A stretch of DNA of 18,750 bases, taken from Granulosicoccus sp047634635 (GTDB lineage: Bacteria; Pseudomonadota; Gammaproteobacteria; Granulosicoccales; Granulosicoccaceae). The notes beneath the pieces were generated by a model. The model worked only from the letters and a program-made list of their open reading frames with translations. It was not told where the DNA came from and searched no databases. Positions within the stretch are counted from its first letter, which is position 1, and each line of letters opens with the position of its first letter. Below are positions 7,457 through 14,976 of this stretch, one piece after another. The stretch covers positions 1 to 18,750 of the forward strand of contig JBLIIE010000105.1 of the NCBI GenBank assembly GCA_047634635.1, in the 5' to 3' direction. The translations under genes and the position numbers were made by a program.

Positions 7457-7469
7457 CCCGACCAGCGCA

Positions 7470-7507
7470 CTAAATCGTACAGAAATAGTCATTTCTGCAC
7501 GATTTAG
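7470..7507 (+). terminator. Stem-loop after phoR, possible terminator
   Basis: A 17-bp stem (7470-7486 with 7491-7507, one mismatch) with a 4-nt loop follows the phoR stop by 13 bp. The right arm is followed by TTGCC, not a T-run, so it may be a weak terminator or an RNA-processing or stability element rather than a textbook intrinsic terminator. It ends 5 bp before the pstS Pho box and separates phoBR from pst. Confidence 0.6.
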
Positions 7508-7512
7508 TTGCC

Positions 7513-7546
7513 CTGTAATATCGCTGTCATATTGGGAATCGATACT
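7513..7546 (+). promoter_or_regulatory. Pho box and -10 of pstS
   Basis: Direct 11-bp repeats CTGTAATATCG (7513-7523) and CTGTCATATTG (7524-7534) match the PhoB half-site. Six bases later comes GATACT (7541-7546), a -10-like hexamer. Spacing and layout are the same as in the phoB promoter of this window, which strengthens both calls. The pstS ATG is 40 bp downstream of the -10. Confidence 0.8.
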
Positions 7547-7586
7547 ACAGCTACTGAATCAACCCCTAAGCAATATTAATCAGCTC

Positions 7587-8621
7587 ATGAATAAATCTGC
7601 GTTAGTCCTAAGTTCAACCGTTTTGGCTATAACCTTCTCGGCGAATGTCTTAGCCCGGGACAGCATCAGCGTCGTCGGTTCGTCTACGGTTTATCCGTTC
7701 GCCACTGTCGTTGCGGAGCGTTTCGGCAAAACAACAGATTTCAACACACCGAAAATCGAATCTACCGGTTCTGGTGGTGGTCTGAAGTTGTTTTGTTCAG
7801 GCATCGGCGTTCAAACACCTGACATCACCAACTCATCACGACGAATGAAGGTCAGCGAATATGAAATGTGTCAGAAGAATGGTGTGACCGACATTGTCGA
7901 AGTACTCATTGGATTTGATGGTATCGCAGTGGCCAATTCTGTTGAAGCTCCTCAGTTTGATATGGGCGCTAAAGAGCTATACCTGGCCCTTGCGAAGACA
8001 GTCCCTAATCCTGACAATCCTGCCGAGTTGATCATCAACCCATACAAGCAGTGGTCAGAAATCAAAGCGTCATTACCCGCAACGGATATTGAAGTCTTGG
8101 GGCCTCCTCCTACTTCGGGTACTCGCGATGCTTTCGTAGAGTTGGCAATGGAAGGCGGTTGCAAGCAATTCGATTCCATCAAGAGCCTGTCCAAGAACGA
8201 ATTCAAATCTATTTGTCACACCATGCGTGAAGACGGTGCATACATCGAAGCTGGCGAGAACGACAACCTAATTGTACAAAAACTCGAAGCCAATCCAGAT
8301 GCCCTAGGTATTTTCGGCTTCAGCTTTCTTGAACAGAACTCTGACAAGGTACAAAGCTCGATCATCGATGGCTATACCGCCAATTTCGATGACATCTCTG
8401 ACGGCGACTACGGCATTTCACGGCCCCTGTACTTCTATGTCAAAGCACAGCACGTTGGAACAGTGCCAGGCATTGCTGAATACTTGGCAGAATTCACTAG
8501 CGAACAAACTTGGGGCGAAGACGGTTACCTCGCAGACAAGGGTATGATACCGCTAGGCGACGACCAACGAGCCAAAGTTGGCGCAGCTGTCAGCAGCTTG
8601 GAAAGACTCATTCTCGAGTAA
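7587..8621 (+). CDS. pstS: Phosphate ABC transporter substrate-binding protein PstS
   Basis: Periplasmic high-affinity phosphate-binding protein feeding the PstCAB transporter. The 344 residues begin with a signal peptide (MNKSALVLSSTVLAITFSANVLA, likely cleaved after A23). The mature protein starts RDSISVVGSSTVYPF, whose S/T residues (32-34) are typical phosphate ligands. Other family motifs follow: the GSGGGLKLFC loop (61-70), DITNSSRRM (79-87) and PTSGTRDAF (175-183). It belongs to the Pseudomonas-like PstS group rather than the shorter E. coli form. It stands alone behind its Pho box and before a strong terminator, so it can be made in excess over the membrane subunits. Confidence 0.95.
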   Translation: MNKSALVLSSTVLAITFSANVLARDSISVVGSSTVYPFATVVAERFGKTTDFNTPKIESTGSGGGLKLFCSGIGVQTPDITNSSRRMKVSEYEMCQKNGVTDIVEVLIGFDGIAVANSVEAPQFDMGAKELYLALAKTVPNPDNPAELIINPYKQWSEIKASLPATDIEVLGPPPTSGTRDAFVELAMEGGCKQFDSIKSLSKNEFKSICHTMREDGAYIEAGENDNLIVQKLEANPDALGIFGFSFLEQNSDKVQSSIIDGYTANFDDISDGDYGISRPLYFYVKAQHVGTVPGIAEYLAEFTSEQTWGEDGYLADKGMIPLGDDQRAKVGAAVSSLERLILE

Positions 8622-8649
8622 ATCGATTCAAGACTTATAAGACTAACGA

Positions 8650-8686
8650 GGGCCTTGCTTCCACACTATGAAGCAAGGCCCTTTTT
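8650..8686 (+). terminator. Intrinsic terminator between pstS and pstC
   Basis: A perfect 12-bp GC-rich stem (GGGCCTTGCTTC at 8650-8661 with its complement at 8670-8681), an 8-nt loop and then TTTTT (8682-8686). It lies 28 bp after pstS and 29 bp before pstC. Since I see no second Pho box before pstC, it probably acts as a partial terminator that sets the ratio of binding protein to transporter. Confidence 0.92.
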
Positions 8687-8715
8687 CTGTTCAGAAGGCA
8701 TAGCCTGGAATATTC

Positions 8716-10104
8716 ATGACGACGACGACCCTATTGCTGCTTACCATCATGCTTGGGCTAGTGTCCTTCGTTTACGGTCGGCATAAAGCATACGCAGTCT
8801 CTAAAAACGTGGGTGGCGTGCGCTCGATGCATTCGCTGCCTAGTCACTACGGGATGATGGTCGCAATGTGGTGTGCTTTACCTGCCCTTGCCATTATCGT
8901 AGGCTGGAAGCTAGTAGAGCCTTCGATGATCAGCACCATGCTGGATGGATCCATCCCGCAAAGCATTCAAAGTGGTGGTGAGAAATCACTGGCGCTGTAC
9001 AAGAATGACATTAGCAATCTGGTGGACAGTAATAAAATTGCGAGTATTACCGATCCGGAAAAACTCATTGCTGCACAGCGTCTGGCCAACTTGCAACATA
9101 CCAGCTCGTTGGCCTTACTGGTGTTGTCTCTGGTCGCAGCCATTATGGGTGCCCTCATCGCGCTTAAAAACATCAAGCCTGACACTCGCGCCCGCCAAAT
9201 CGTAGAAAAAATTGTTAAGGTGTTTTTGGTCAGCTGTGCATCCCTTGCCATTCTGACCACCATCGGTATCGTATTTTCAGTGCTGTTTGAATCCGCCCGT
9301 TTCTTTCAGGAAGTGGACTTTGTCGAATTTGTTACCGGTACCAAGTGGAGTCCACAAACAGCCATTCGTGCAGATCAGGTAGGCGCATCCGGATCCTTTG
9401 GTGCAGTTCCACTATTTCTTGGCACAATGCTCATATCATTTATAGCGATGCTGGTTGCAGTCCCTTTTGGTCTGATGTCAGCAATCTACCTGGCTGAATA
9501 CGCATCCCGCCCGGTGCGCAATGTCGCTAAACCATTGCTGGAAATACTGGCCGGTATTCCAACCGTGGTTTACGGATTCTTTGCGGCGCTGACCGTTGCC
9601 CCAGCTCTGCGTTCGGCAGGAGAATCGATTGGTCTTAGTGTCTCCTCAGAAAGTGCTCTGGCAGCGGGTGCGGTCATGGGAATGATGATTATCCCCTTCG
9701 TATCATCTCTGTCTGATGATGTTATCACCGCTGTACCTCAGACCATGCGAGATGGCTCCTACGGCCTGGGTGCCACTAAATCAGAAACGATTAGAAAAGT
9801 TGTTATACCTGCAGCCTTACCTGGAATTGTAGGCGGTGTTCTGCTAGCCGTGTCACGTGCTATCGGTGAAACCATGATTGTTGTCATGGCAGCAGGCCTT
9901 GCCGCCAAGATGACAGCAAACCCTCTAGAAGCTGTGACAACAGTTACCGTGCAAATCGTGACACTCCTTACCGGAGATCAGGAATTTGATAGTGCAAAAA
10001 CACTCGCTGCATTCGCACTGGGGTTGATGCTGTTTGTTGTCACTCTTTTTCTGAATATCATTGCACTGCATGTCGTGCGTAAATACCGGGAGCAGTACGA
10101 ATGA
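8716..10104 (+). CDS. pstC: Phosphate ABC transporter permease PstC, long form
   Basis: Inner-membrane subunit that forms the phosphate channel with PstA. At 462 residues it is much longer than E. coli PstC (319). The extra part is an N-terminal region (about 1-165) with three hydrophobic segments (about 4-20, 45-65, 129-150) and a soluble stretch of about 60 residues between the last two; long PstC proteins are known in Pseudomonas and relatives. The core permease follows, with VPLFLGTMLISFIAMLVAVP and the cytoplasmic EAA loop DGSYGLGATKSETIRKV (347-362, continuing to G370) that docks on PstB. The ATG at 8716 has TGGAA upstream. The stop overlaps the pstA start (ATGA), so the two are translationally coupled. 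Confidence 0.94.
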   Translation: MTTTTLLLLTIMLGLVSFVYGRHKAYAVSKNVGGVRSMHSLPSHYGMMVAMWCALPALAIIVGWKLVEPSMISTMLDGSIPQSIQSGGEKSLALYKNDISNLVDSNKIASITDPEKLIAAQRLANLQHTSSLALLVLSLVAAIMGALIALKNIKPDTRARQIVEKIVKVFLVSCASLAILTTIGIVFSVLFESARFFQEVDFVEFVTGTKWSPQTAIRADQVGASGSFGAVPLFLGTMLISFIAMLVAVPFGLMSAIYLAEYASRPVRNVAKPLLEILAGIPTVVYGFFAALTVAPALRSAGESIGLSVSSESALAAGAVMGMMIIPFVSSLSDDVITAVPQTMRDGSYGLGATKSETIRKVVIPAALPGIVGGVLLAVSRAIGETMIVVMAAGLAAKMTANPLEAVTTVTVQIVTLLTGDQEFDSAKTLAAFALGLMLFVVTLFLNIIALHVVRKYREQYE

Positions 10105-11426
10105 GCGCTCAGACAGACTCTAAAATCAAGATAAAGGCTCAGTCGCATTCTGTGACAACCGAGCGCGTAAAGGCTTCGCTAGAAAAGCGCTATGCCGCTG
10201 AAAAACGATTTAAACTTTATGGCATCCTCGCCATATCTGCCAGTATTGGGTTTCTCTTCATACTACTGTTTAGTATCGTCAGTAAGGGTTTGCCCGCATT
10301 CAAGCAGACCTACATGAAACTGGACGTCTCACTAACCACCGATGCCTTGGGTGTTAGTGACTCACCAACCTATCAGGAGCTACGCAGCGCCAACTACACT
10401 GGGGTTGTAAAACGAGCCATGCGTGATCGTTTCCCTGACGTTACAAGTCGCGGTGATAAAAAAGCTCTGTACTCGTTAGTCAGCACTGGCGCTCAGTACC
10501 AGCTGTATGACCTCATAAACTCAGACCCGTCGTTACTTGGAACAGACTTGAGCTTATGGGTATTAGCTGATGATGAGCTAAGCGCCATAGTTAAATCAAA
10601 GGAAAACCTCGACGCACCCGAAAGTATTGCAACGCGTATGAGCCCCAAACAAATCGGGTGGGCAAAGGATCTGCAAGACAACGGCTATTTAGACGTCAGA
10701 TTTAATAACACGTTTTTCGAAAATGGTGACTCACGGGAACCTGAGTTGGCAGGAATACGCGCCGCTTTAATGGGGTCTGCGTTCACCCTTCTCATCACCT
10801 TTGCTTTGTCGTTTCCCGTAGCCGTAGCCTCTGCTATTTATTTGGAAGAGTTTGCCCCGCAAAACCGATGGACAGACATCGTTGAGGTCAATATCAACAA
10901 CCTTGCGGCGGTACCATCCATTGTGTTTGGCCTGTTGGGACTAGCGGTGTTTATCAACTTCTTTCACTTGCCACGCTCGGCGCCGGTGGTTGGTGGCATT
11001 GTCTTAAGTCTGATGACCTTGCCAACCATCATCATCTCCAGTCGAGCGGCGCTAAAGGCTGTACCTCCATCCATTCGCGAAGCTGCGCGTGGCCTGGGTG
11101 CCTCACCTCTACAAGTAGTCACTCATCACGTACTACCGCTGGCCATGCCTGGCATTCTTACCGGCACCATCATTGGACTTGCACAGGCCCTGGGCGAAAC
11201 CGCACCACTACTCATGATTGGTATGGTGGCCTTTATTGTTGACATTCCAGCCTCTGTAACCGATGCAGCCACTGTTTTGCCTGTTCAGGTTTTCTTGTGG
11301 GCTGACAGCCCAGAAAGAGCCTTCATGGAAAAAACCTCCGCAGCCATTATGGTGTTGCTGGTCTTTCTGATACTTATGAATGCTATTGCCGTTATGTTGC
11401 GCAAGCATTTCGAACGTCGCTGGTAG
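10101..11426 (+). CDS. pstA: Phosphate ABC transporter permease PstA with N-terminal extension
   Basis: Second channel subunit of the Pst transporter. At 441 residues it is about 145 longer than E. coli PstA. After the first membrane segment (about 38-62) there is a large soluble region (about 65-215) that should face the periplasm and corresponds to the DUF3333-type extension known in some PstA proteins. The permease core follows, with LMGSAFTLLITFALSFPVAV and the EAA loop REAARGLGASPLQVVTHHV (326-344, continuing to G351). The ATG overlaps the pstC stop by 4 bp. Confidence 0.94.
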   Translation: MSAQTDSKIKIKAQSHSVTTERVKASLEKRYAAEKRFKLYGILAISASIGFLFILLFSIVSKGLPAFKQTYMKLDVSLTTDALGVSDSPTYQELRSANYTGVVKRAMRDRFPDVTSRGDKKALYSLVSTGAQYQLYDLINSDPSLLGTDLSLWVLADDELSAIVKSKENLDAPESIATRMSPKQIGWAKDLQDNGYLDVRFNNTFFENGDSREPELAGIRAALMGSAFTLLITFALSFPVAVASAIYLEEFAPQNRWTDIVEVNINNLAAVPSIVFGLLGLAVFINFFHLPRSAPVVGGIVLSLMTLPTIIISSRAALKAVPPSIREAARGLGASPLQVVTHHVLPLAMPGILTGTIIGLAQALGETAPLLMIGMVAFIVDIPASVTDAATVLPVQVFLWADSPERAFMEKTSAAIMVLLVFLILMNAIAVMLRKHFERRW

Positions 11427-11495
11427 ACTCAAATTCTATGAATACCACTATCGCAAACGATATACTTCTTCAAGTCATTAACAAGGTGCAACCTC

Positions 11496-12317
11496 GTGTC
11501 TAAGTCCGCTCAGGAAGCGTTCGACAACCTAACGGAAACCGTTGGGACACCCACTGTCGAAAACCCGAAAATGCAGACACGTAATGTGAATGTGTTTTAC
11601 GGAGAAAAACAGGCCATTTTCGACGTAGATCTGGACATCGGCAGCAATGAAGTTGTTGCCATGATTGGCCCATCCGGTTGCGGGAAATCTACCTTTTTAC
11701 GCTGCCTGAATCGCATGAACGATACGATTCCATCTTGCCGGGTATCCGGGGAGATGTTGCTCGATGGTGAGGATCTTTACGGTGACGATCTCGACCCTGT
11801 TCTGTTAAGGGCTCGTGTGGGTATGGTTTTCCAAAAACCCAACCCATTTGCCAAATCCATCTATGACAATGTTGCTTACGGTCCACGAATTCATGGACTG
11901 GCTAACAATCGCGCAGAATTGGACGATATCGTTGTCGACAGTTTGCGCAAAGCCGGTTTGTACGACGAGGTTAAAGATCGTATCGATGCCCCTGGCACCA
12001 GCCTCTCTGGCGGGCAGCAACAACGACTGTGTATTGCACGAACCATAGCGGTTAGCCCAGAGGTCATTTTAATGGATGAGCCCTGCTCGGCACTAGACCC
12101 GATTGCCACTGCACGTATTGAAGAGCTCATTGATGAGCTTCGTGAAAACTTTGCGATAGCCATCGTGACTCACTCCATGCAACAGGCAGCCCGCGTTTCA
12201 CAACGCACAGCGTATTTTCATATGGGTAAGTTAGTGGAAGTGGATGACACGAATACCGTATTCACTAATCCACAACACGAACTTACCGAAAACTATATTA
12301 CTGGCCGTTTCGGCTAA
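11496..12317 (+). CDS. pstB: Phosphate ABC transporter ATP-binding protein PstB
   Basis: ATPase that powers phosphate import and takes part in PhoR signalling with PhoU. The 273 residues contain Walker A GPSGCGKST (58-66), Q-loop Q113 (VFQKPNPF), the signature LSGGQQQR (170-177), Walker B ILMDEP (191-196) and H-loop H226. The last residues ENYITGRFG are the usual PstB end. The start is GTG at 11496, with a clear AAGGTG ribosome site 8 bp upstream; it adds about 20 residues before the conserved core. It lies 69 bp after pstA and 16 bp before phoU. Confidence 0.97.
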   Translation: MSKSAQEAFDNLTETVGTPTVENPKMQTRNVNVFYGEKQAIFDVDLDIGSNEVVAMIGPSGCGKSTFLRCLNRMNDTIPSCRVSGEMLLDGEDLYGDDLDPVLLRARVGMVFQKPNPFAKSIYDNVAYGPRIHGLANNRAELDDIVVDSLRKAGLYDEVKDRIDAPGTSLSGGQQQRLCIARTIAVSPEVILMDEPCSALDPIATARIEELIDELRENFAIAIVTHSMQQAARVSQRTAYFHMGKLVEVDDTNTVFTNPQHELTENYITGRFG

Positions 12318-12333
12318 AATCAGAGTAACCATC

Positions 12334-13062
12334 ATGGATAAGCTCCACCTTGATCAACATATCTCTCATCAGTTCAATAAAGAACTGGAAGATATCCGCA
12401 ACAAGGTTCTCACTATGGGTGGCCTGGTGGAACAACAGGTCACCAATGGACTGACAGCACTTCTAGAAGCGGACAACGATCTGGCCACTCTAGTGGCTAC
12501 ACGCGACTTTGAGATCAACAATCTGGAATTGGAAATCGACGAGGAATGCACTCACGTGTTAGCCCGCAGACAACCTGCTGCCAGCGATCTGCGGCTCATT
12601 GTGACAGTCATTAAGGTTATTACAGATCTAGAAAGGATCGGTGATGAGGCTGAAAAACTGGGCCGTTTCTCGCGCGACCTGACGCAAATTTCCGCAGATA
12701 CCCCCAGCTACCGCAAGGAGCTAAGGCACCTGGGTGAACTCGTTAAATCCATGCTGCGTGATTCGCTAGACGCATTCGCCCGCCTCGATGTAGATGCGGC
12801 ACTGCGAATTGCACAACGTGATGAGGATGTTAATCGCGAGTACGAGAATCTGGAACGATTGCTAGGCACTCACTTAGTTGAAGATCCCAGACAAGTCTCT
12901 AAGCTATTCAAAATCACTTGGTGTGCAAGGGCGCTTGAACGCATTGGCGATCATTCAGTCAATATTTGTGAATATGTCGTCTACCTGGTGAAAGGCCGGG
13001 ATATCAGACATACCAACATGGATAAGATTCGATCTGAATTCATGAACTCCCCTAACGACTAG
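12334..13062 (+). CDS. phoU: Phosphate signalling protein PhoU
   Basis: Cytoplasmic regulator linking the Pst transporter to PhoR and keeping the Pho regulon off when phosphate is plentiful. From the ATG at 12334 (MDKLHLDQHISHQFNKELE) it has 242 residues, the usual size. An upstream in-frame start inside pstB would add an unconserved tail, so I reject it. The two PhoU repeats each carry the metal-binding motif: DLERIGDEAEKLGRF in the first half and ALERIGDHSVNICEYV in the second. It is the last gene of the pst operon, 16 bp after pstB. Confidence 0.97.
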   Translation: MDKLHLDQHISHQFNKELEDIRNKVLTMGGLVEQQVTNGLTALLEADNDLATLVATRDFEINNLELEIDEECTHVLARRQPAASDLRLIVTVIKVITDLERIGDEAEKLGRFSRDLTQISADTPSYRKELRHLGELVKSMLRDSLDAFARLDVDAALRIAQRDEDVNREYENLERLLGTHLVEDPRQVSKLFKITWCARALERIGDHSVNICEYVVYLVKGRDIRHTNMDKIRSEFMNSPND

Positions 13063-13077
13063 TCGGAGTAATTCATT

Positions 13078-13100
13078 CGAGCAGTGTGTTTTGCTGCTCG
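13078..13100. terminator. Hairpin between convergent phoU and protease gene
   Basis: CGAGCAG (13078-13084) pairs perfectly with CTGCTCG (13094-13100) around a 9-nt loop. It lies 15 bp after phoU and directly next to the stop codon of the convergent protease gene. Neither side has a T-run, so termination is uncertain; it could serve both strands weakly. Confidence 0.35.
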
Positions 13101-14849
13101 TTATGGGTAGTCAAACAGCTGGGGAAGCTTGTCTTTTAGCCTGCCATCGATCATCTGTAACGACATGCCACTGATGCCATCGGTAGCAGATCTGCCGGAC
13201 GCGACGATACGAATATGATCCTCAGCCAAGCGCCACTCGAAAGGCCGTTCCGCAAAAGGTACATGTTCGTATCGACCATCTAACTGCTTGGTAAGTGTCA
13301 TTGCGTCCCCACTTTGCAGGTTCACCTCGAGTTTGATCAGTCGATCATCCAGTATCTGAAATCTAAGATCGTCAACATCAAGCCCTTCCAGGGATACTTT
13401 TCCAAGAGGTTGCGCCTGGCAAATTTCTCGAAGAAAGAGACGCCCCGTACCCTTGATGGATGTTTTATCGGCATCGCAATCCGGGACGTCAAAACCCATA
13501 CTCGACAATGCCTGGACGCTCTCCAAACGAGTTGAGCCGAGCAGCAGTTGATCCAAACCAACTTTACCGTTGTCTCCAGACAGACTTAGCTTAGCGGTGC
13601 TCAACGCAAGCTTTTTGTCACCCTCAATCACAGTGGATTTATTCTCCGCAGAATTCGACCTAGGTACATCAATATCCTCAGGCAAGGGTAGGTTTGATGA
13701 ACACGCAGATGCCGAAAGCAAGGCTGTTACCAGGAGAAAAAACCTGCGACTGCAGCCGCGTGTGCAACCGCGTGTGCAACCGCGTGTGCAACCTCTTCCG
13801 TGTCTGCTTAACGATCTGCGAGTTAGTAGAAGAATAGTAAAGCCTGCCAATAAACTTAAAAACAGAGGATGTGTTGAGCCTCCGAAATCTCCAGCACCAA
13901 CAATAACGGCACTAACCGCACTACTTGATTTAGACGTACCAACCGCCAAGTTAAAGTAGTTACTCATCCAGGGCCTGAATGCTTCAACATTAGTATACAC
14001 ACCGTACAAATTAGGCCTCGCACAGCCCGCTCCAAAGCTGGTTACACCAATTTGTACTTGACGGGTACCTTCCAGAACGTAGATAGGCCCACCACTATCA
14101 CCCTGGCAGGAATCAACCCCACCCTGCCGAAATCCTGCACACAATTGCGTGCTCAGGATGTTGCCGTTATAAGACTCAGGCAAATTGCATTGCTGACGCG
14201 AGACTATCGGCACAGAGGCATCTTGCAACAGGTTTGGAAACCGCTCAGCTGTGATTGGCCCCTCCTCCGTTAACGCACCCCAACCTGCAATAAACGCTGT
14301 TCTACCCACTAGCAATTCAGGATCTACGTCTAACAAGAAATTCTGAGGCACCGGTACACTCGTACCAAGCTCCAACAACGCAATATCATTGATTGGAAAA
14401 GAAGTATGGCCGTATTGAGGGTGCACAAAAATATTAGTGACCACTGTTTCCACAGCGGTCACATCGTTCAAGTCGTTAATACCAGCAACAATACGAATCT
14501 GATCTATTGTTGTCGGTGAACCATCAACGTTGAACATACAGTGAGCCGCGGTTAGCACCCATCCGTCAGCAACAACAGATCCTCCACAAAATTGACGCAC
14601 TCTCAGGGACTCATCCCCCGGTATGATTAGCGCAACCAGCGATGGCCATTCACCATCATCAGCTAGATTGCCACCAACAATGCGAGCTTGTATGGATAGC
14701 TCGTCTTGAGCATACAAGCCCTTTGTCATGGTGAGAGTGCACGTCAGCAACACTAAAGTAACTACCACATTGGCAGTTTTACACAAACTTATCGACTTAG
14801 CACGATGAAAGCGCTGGGCCACTGATCGCAACTGGCTGGCTAAAAACAT
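13101..14849 (-). CDS. Trypsin-like serine protease with GlyGly-CTERM-like tail, fused in frame to a lipoprotein-like segment
   Basis: A 582-residue ORF with two parts. Part 1 (1-345) is a secreted S1 protease. It has an N-terminal signal segment (about 25-48), an activation site R56|IVGG, a TAAHC motif with H103, D155 (NDIALLEL) and S252 (GDSGGP). D246, six residues before the Ser, predicts trypsin-like cleavage after Arg/Lys. It ends in a GlyGly-CTERM-like anchor: GG at 323-324, a hydrophobic stretch and RR. Part 2 starts with a basic Cys-rich link made of RGCT repeats (352-366). Then comes a second hydrophobic segment with a lipobox-like end, FFLLVTALLSASAC at 370-383, and about 200 soluble residues that I do not recognise. 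Part 2 looks like a lipoprotein that has lost its own start: no in-frame ATG lies at the junction, and the nearest TTG is inside the first anchor. Whether the fusion is real, a sequencing-collapsed repeat or a polyprotein is open. Confidence 0.88.
   Translation of the reverse strand: MFLASQLRSVAQRFHRAKSISLCKTANVVVTLVLLTCTLTMTKGLYAQDELSIQARIVGGNLADDGEWPSLVALIIPGDESLRVRQFCGGSVVADGWVLTAAHCMFNVDGSPTTIDQIRIVAGINDLNDVTAVETVVTNIFVHPQYGHTSFPINDIALLELGTSVPVPQNFLLDVDPELLVGRTAFIAGWGALTEEGPITAERFPNLLQDASVPIVSRQQCNLPESYNGNILSTQLCAGFRQGGVDSCQGDSGGPIYVLEGTRQVQIGVTSFGAGCARPNLYGVYTNVEAFRPWMSNYFNLAVGTSKSSSAVSAVIVGAGDFGGSTHPLFLSLLAGFTILLLTRRSLSRHGRGCTRGCTRGCTRGCSRRFFLLVTALLSASACSSNLPLPEDIDVPRSNSAENKSTVIEGDKKLALSTAKLSLSGDNGKVGLDQLLLGSTRLESVQALSSMGFDVPDCDADKTSIKGTGRLFLREICQAQPLGKVSLEGLDVDDLRFQILDDRLIKLEVNLQSGDAMTLTKQLDGRYEHVPFAERPFEWRLAEDHIRIVASGRSATDGISGMSLQMIDGRLKDKLPQLFDYP
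13756..13791 (-). repeat. Three perfect 12-bp tandem repeats at the protease-lipoprotein junction
   Basis: CCGCGTGTGCAA is present three times in a row on the plus strand, encoding RGCT repeats on the minus strand. A decayed fourth copy flanks it. Units of 12 bp keep the frame, so copy-number change alters only the Cys/Arg linker length. The repeat sits exactly between the GlyGly-CTERM-like anchor and the lipobox-like segment. Confidence 0.92.
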
Positions 14850-14880
14850 GTTAAATCCGATTTATGATATTCATAGTCGT

Positions 14881-14903
14881 TTAACGGCTGTAACCGTTAT
14901 TTA
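14881..14903 (-). promoter_or_regulatory. Shared dyad element upstream of protease 1
   Basis: Contains TAACGG-N6-CCGTTA, a perfect 6-bp inverted repeat, inside a 23-bp block that is also found with one change before the second protease. It ends 31 bp from the ATG, in a 127-bp gap with no ORF. Conservation plus equal placement suggests an operator or activator site. Recent duplication of the gene with its upstream DNA could also explain it. Confidence 0.5.
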
Positions 14904-14976
14904 CAGACCTAAAACAAGAATGAATGTGAAGCAAGCTAGATCTCTTAAGCGGCTAATTTGAACTAATCATCTAAAC

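Noticed and set aside
7070..7492. 140-residue minus-strand frame opposite the phoR 3' end
   Set aside because: Antisense shadow of the HATPase domain; covers the post-phoR hairpin and shows no domain.
12244..12333. Thirty-codon N-terminal extension of PhoU within pstB
   Set aside because: Overlaps the conserved pstB end in another frame and is not part of the PhoU family.
13756..13791. 12-bp repeats as a CRISPR array
   Set aside because: Units are directly adjacent, with no spacers, and lie in a coding frame.
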